DNA from: Clostridioides difficile_D
GTDB taxonomy: Bacteria; Bacillota; Clostridia; Peptostreptococcales; Peptostreptococcaceae
DNA length: 64,000 bases
NCBI GenBank assembly: GCA_945861085.1
Contig: OX244046.1
Span: 3,038,001-3,102,000, forward strand
Direction of reading: 5' to 3'
Part shown: positions 63,294 to 64,000 of the stretch, in pieces
How positions within the stretch are numbered: position 1 is the stretch's first letter
Layout of the letters: each line of letters opens with the position of its first letter
Program-made: the position numbers and the translations under genes
Notes under the pieces: model-generated
Databases searched by the model: none
Seen by the model: the letters and a program-made list of their open reading frames with translations, nothing else
Told to the model about the DNA's origin: nothing

Positions 63294-64000
63294 ATGATAT
63301 CTAATAAAATGCAAACTTTAGTTGCAAACAGTTCTGTTATAAGAGCTATGTTTGAAGAAGGAAAGAAACTTTCTGATATTTATGGAGAAGAAAATGTTTT
63401 TGATTTTAGCATAGGAAATCCAAGTGTTGAACCTCCAGAGACTATTAAAGCAGTTATAAATGATATTTTGAATGAAGAATCTCCAAATTTAGTTCATGGA
63501 TATATGAATAACTCAGGATATGAAGATGTAAGAGATGCTATTGCTAATCATATCAATAAAAAAGATGGATTAGACCTTACAAGAGAAAACTTAATTATGA
63601 CTTGTGGTGCTGCTGGAGGTCTAAATATTATTTTAAAAACTCTTTTAAATCCTGATGATGAAGTTATTGCTTTTGCACCGTATTTTGGTGAGTATAAAAA
63701 CTATACAGAAAACTATGACGGAAAATTAGTAGAAGTTCCTACAAACATAGAGACTTTTGAACCAGATTTAGATGCTCTAAAAAATGCTATTACTCCAAAA
63801 ACAAGAGCTTTAATAATAAACACTCCAAATAATCCTACTGGTGTCATCTATTCTGAAGAATTATTAAAAAATCTTGGAGAATTATTGGATTCAAAACAAA
63901 AGGAATTTAATACAAACATATACTTAATTTCTGACGAACCATATAGAGAAATAATTTATGATGGTGCTAAAGTTCCTTGTGTACTAAAATACTATAGAAA
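63294..64000 (+). CDS. PLP-dependent class I aminotransferase, 5' part (runs off window)
   Basis: 235 codons from ATG 63294 with GGGAG 8 nt upstream. FDFSIGNPSVEPPETIKA, TCGAAGGLNIILKTLL, VIAFAPYFGEYKNY, INTPNNPTGVIYSEE, LISDEPYREIIYDG are fold-type I aminotransferase blocks (aspartate/tyrosine aminotransferase-like). The PLP lysine is beyond the window. Substrate unknown. Divergent from bilQRS. Confidence 0.9.
   Translation, partial: MISNKMQTLVANSSVIRAMFEEGKKLSDIYGEENVFDFSIGNPSVEPPETIKAVINDILNEESPNLVHGYMNNSGYEDVRDAIANHINKKDGLDLTRENLIMTCGAAGGLNIILKTLLNPDDEVIAFAPYFGEYKNYTENYDGKLVEVPTNIETFEPDLDALKNAITPKTRALIINTPNNPTGVIYSEELLKNLGELLDSKQKEFNTNIYLISDEPYREIIYDGAKVPCVLKYYR

Overview
The window is almost certainly Clostridioides difficile: very AT-rich DNA, strong AGGAGG-type ribosome binding sites, and the S-layer / cell-wall-protein (cwp) locus with slpA, secA2, cwp2, cwp66 and cwp84 in the order known for that species. 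It is not an exact copy of the reference layout as I remember it. An insertion sequence separates slpA from secA2, and one cwp gene between cwp9 and cwp11 appears to be deleted, leaving a scrap.

Layout. (1) 1-6.7 kb, minus strand: the upstream end of a polysaccharide (PS-II type) cluster with a glycosyltransferase fragment, manC, a hexose phosphomutase, a MurJ/MviN-type flippase, cwp7 and a polyprenyl-phosphate sugar transferase. (2) 6.8-35.2 kb, mostly minus strand: cwp6 (amidase), a membrane acyltransferase with a hexanucleotide repeat, cwp5, cwp84 (the S-layer protease), gtrA (plus strand), cwp66, a PIG-L deacetylase, cwp2, secA2, an IS150-type element, slpA, three CAP-domain paralogues (cwp12, cwp11, probable cwp9) and cwp8. 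Nearly every Cwp carries three CWB2 modules, thought to bind PS-II, so polymer synthesis, the accessory secretion motor and the anchored proteins sit together. (3) 35.4-42.7 kb, minus strand: housekeeping genes (ruvC-ruvA-ruvB, queA, a PsiE-like gene, tgt, yajC, a TIGR04086 membrane protein) ending in a 47-residue SCIFF ranthipeptide precursor that I found by reading the intergenic sequence. (4) 42.8-50.4 kb: a DUF1540 protein, a CmpB-like membrane protein, a GntR-controlled sugar-acid operon (dehydrogenase, GntP permease, DUF1537 kinase), a decayed gene and a small unknown gene. (5) 50.5-54.8 kb: a heterodimeric ABC exporter with an attenuator leader, and a RibD-type reductase. (6) 55.1-60.5 kb: a PLP aldolase/racemase-like enzyme, an M20 peptidase with YjiH/YjiG-like membrane proteins, and their likely regulator. 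(7) 60.8-63.0 kb: MarR regulator, Old-Yellow-family reductase with an HGDR motif, and flavodoxin, matching the bilQRS bilirubin reductase operon. (8) From 63.3 kb: the start of an aminotransferase.

The observations I rate highest are: a cluster of six DnaA-box-like sites in the queA-ruvB gap with helical spacing; a seven-codon leader peptide ending Arg-Val-Arg nested in a perfect terminator ahead of the ABC exporter; an IS150-type element inserted exactly in the 3-nt loop of a terminator; an orphan SCIFF peptide; two copies of a small MITE-like element acting as terminators; and a CWB2 remnant marking a deleted cwp gene.

All calls come from reading the sequence and from memory of the families. 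No searches were run. Strain-level comparisons and exact cwp numbering are from memory.
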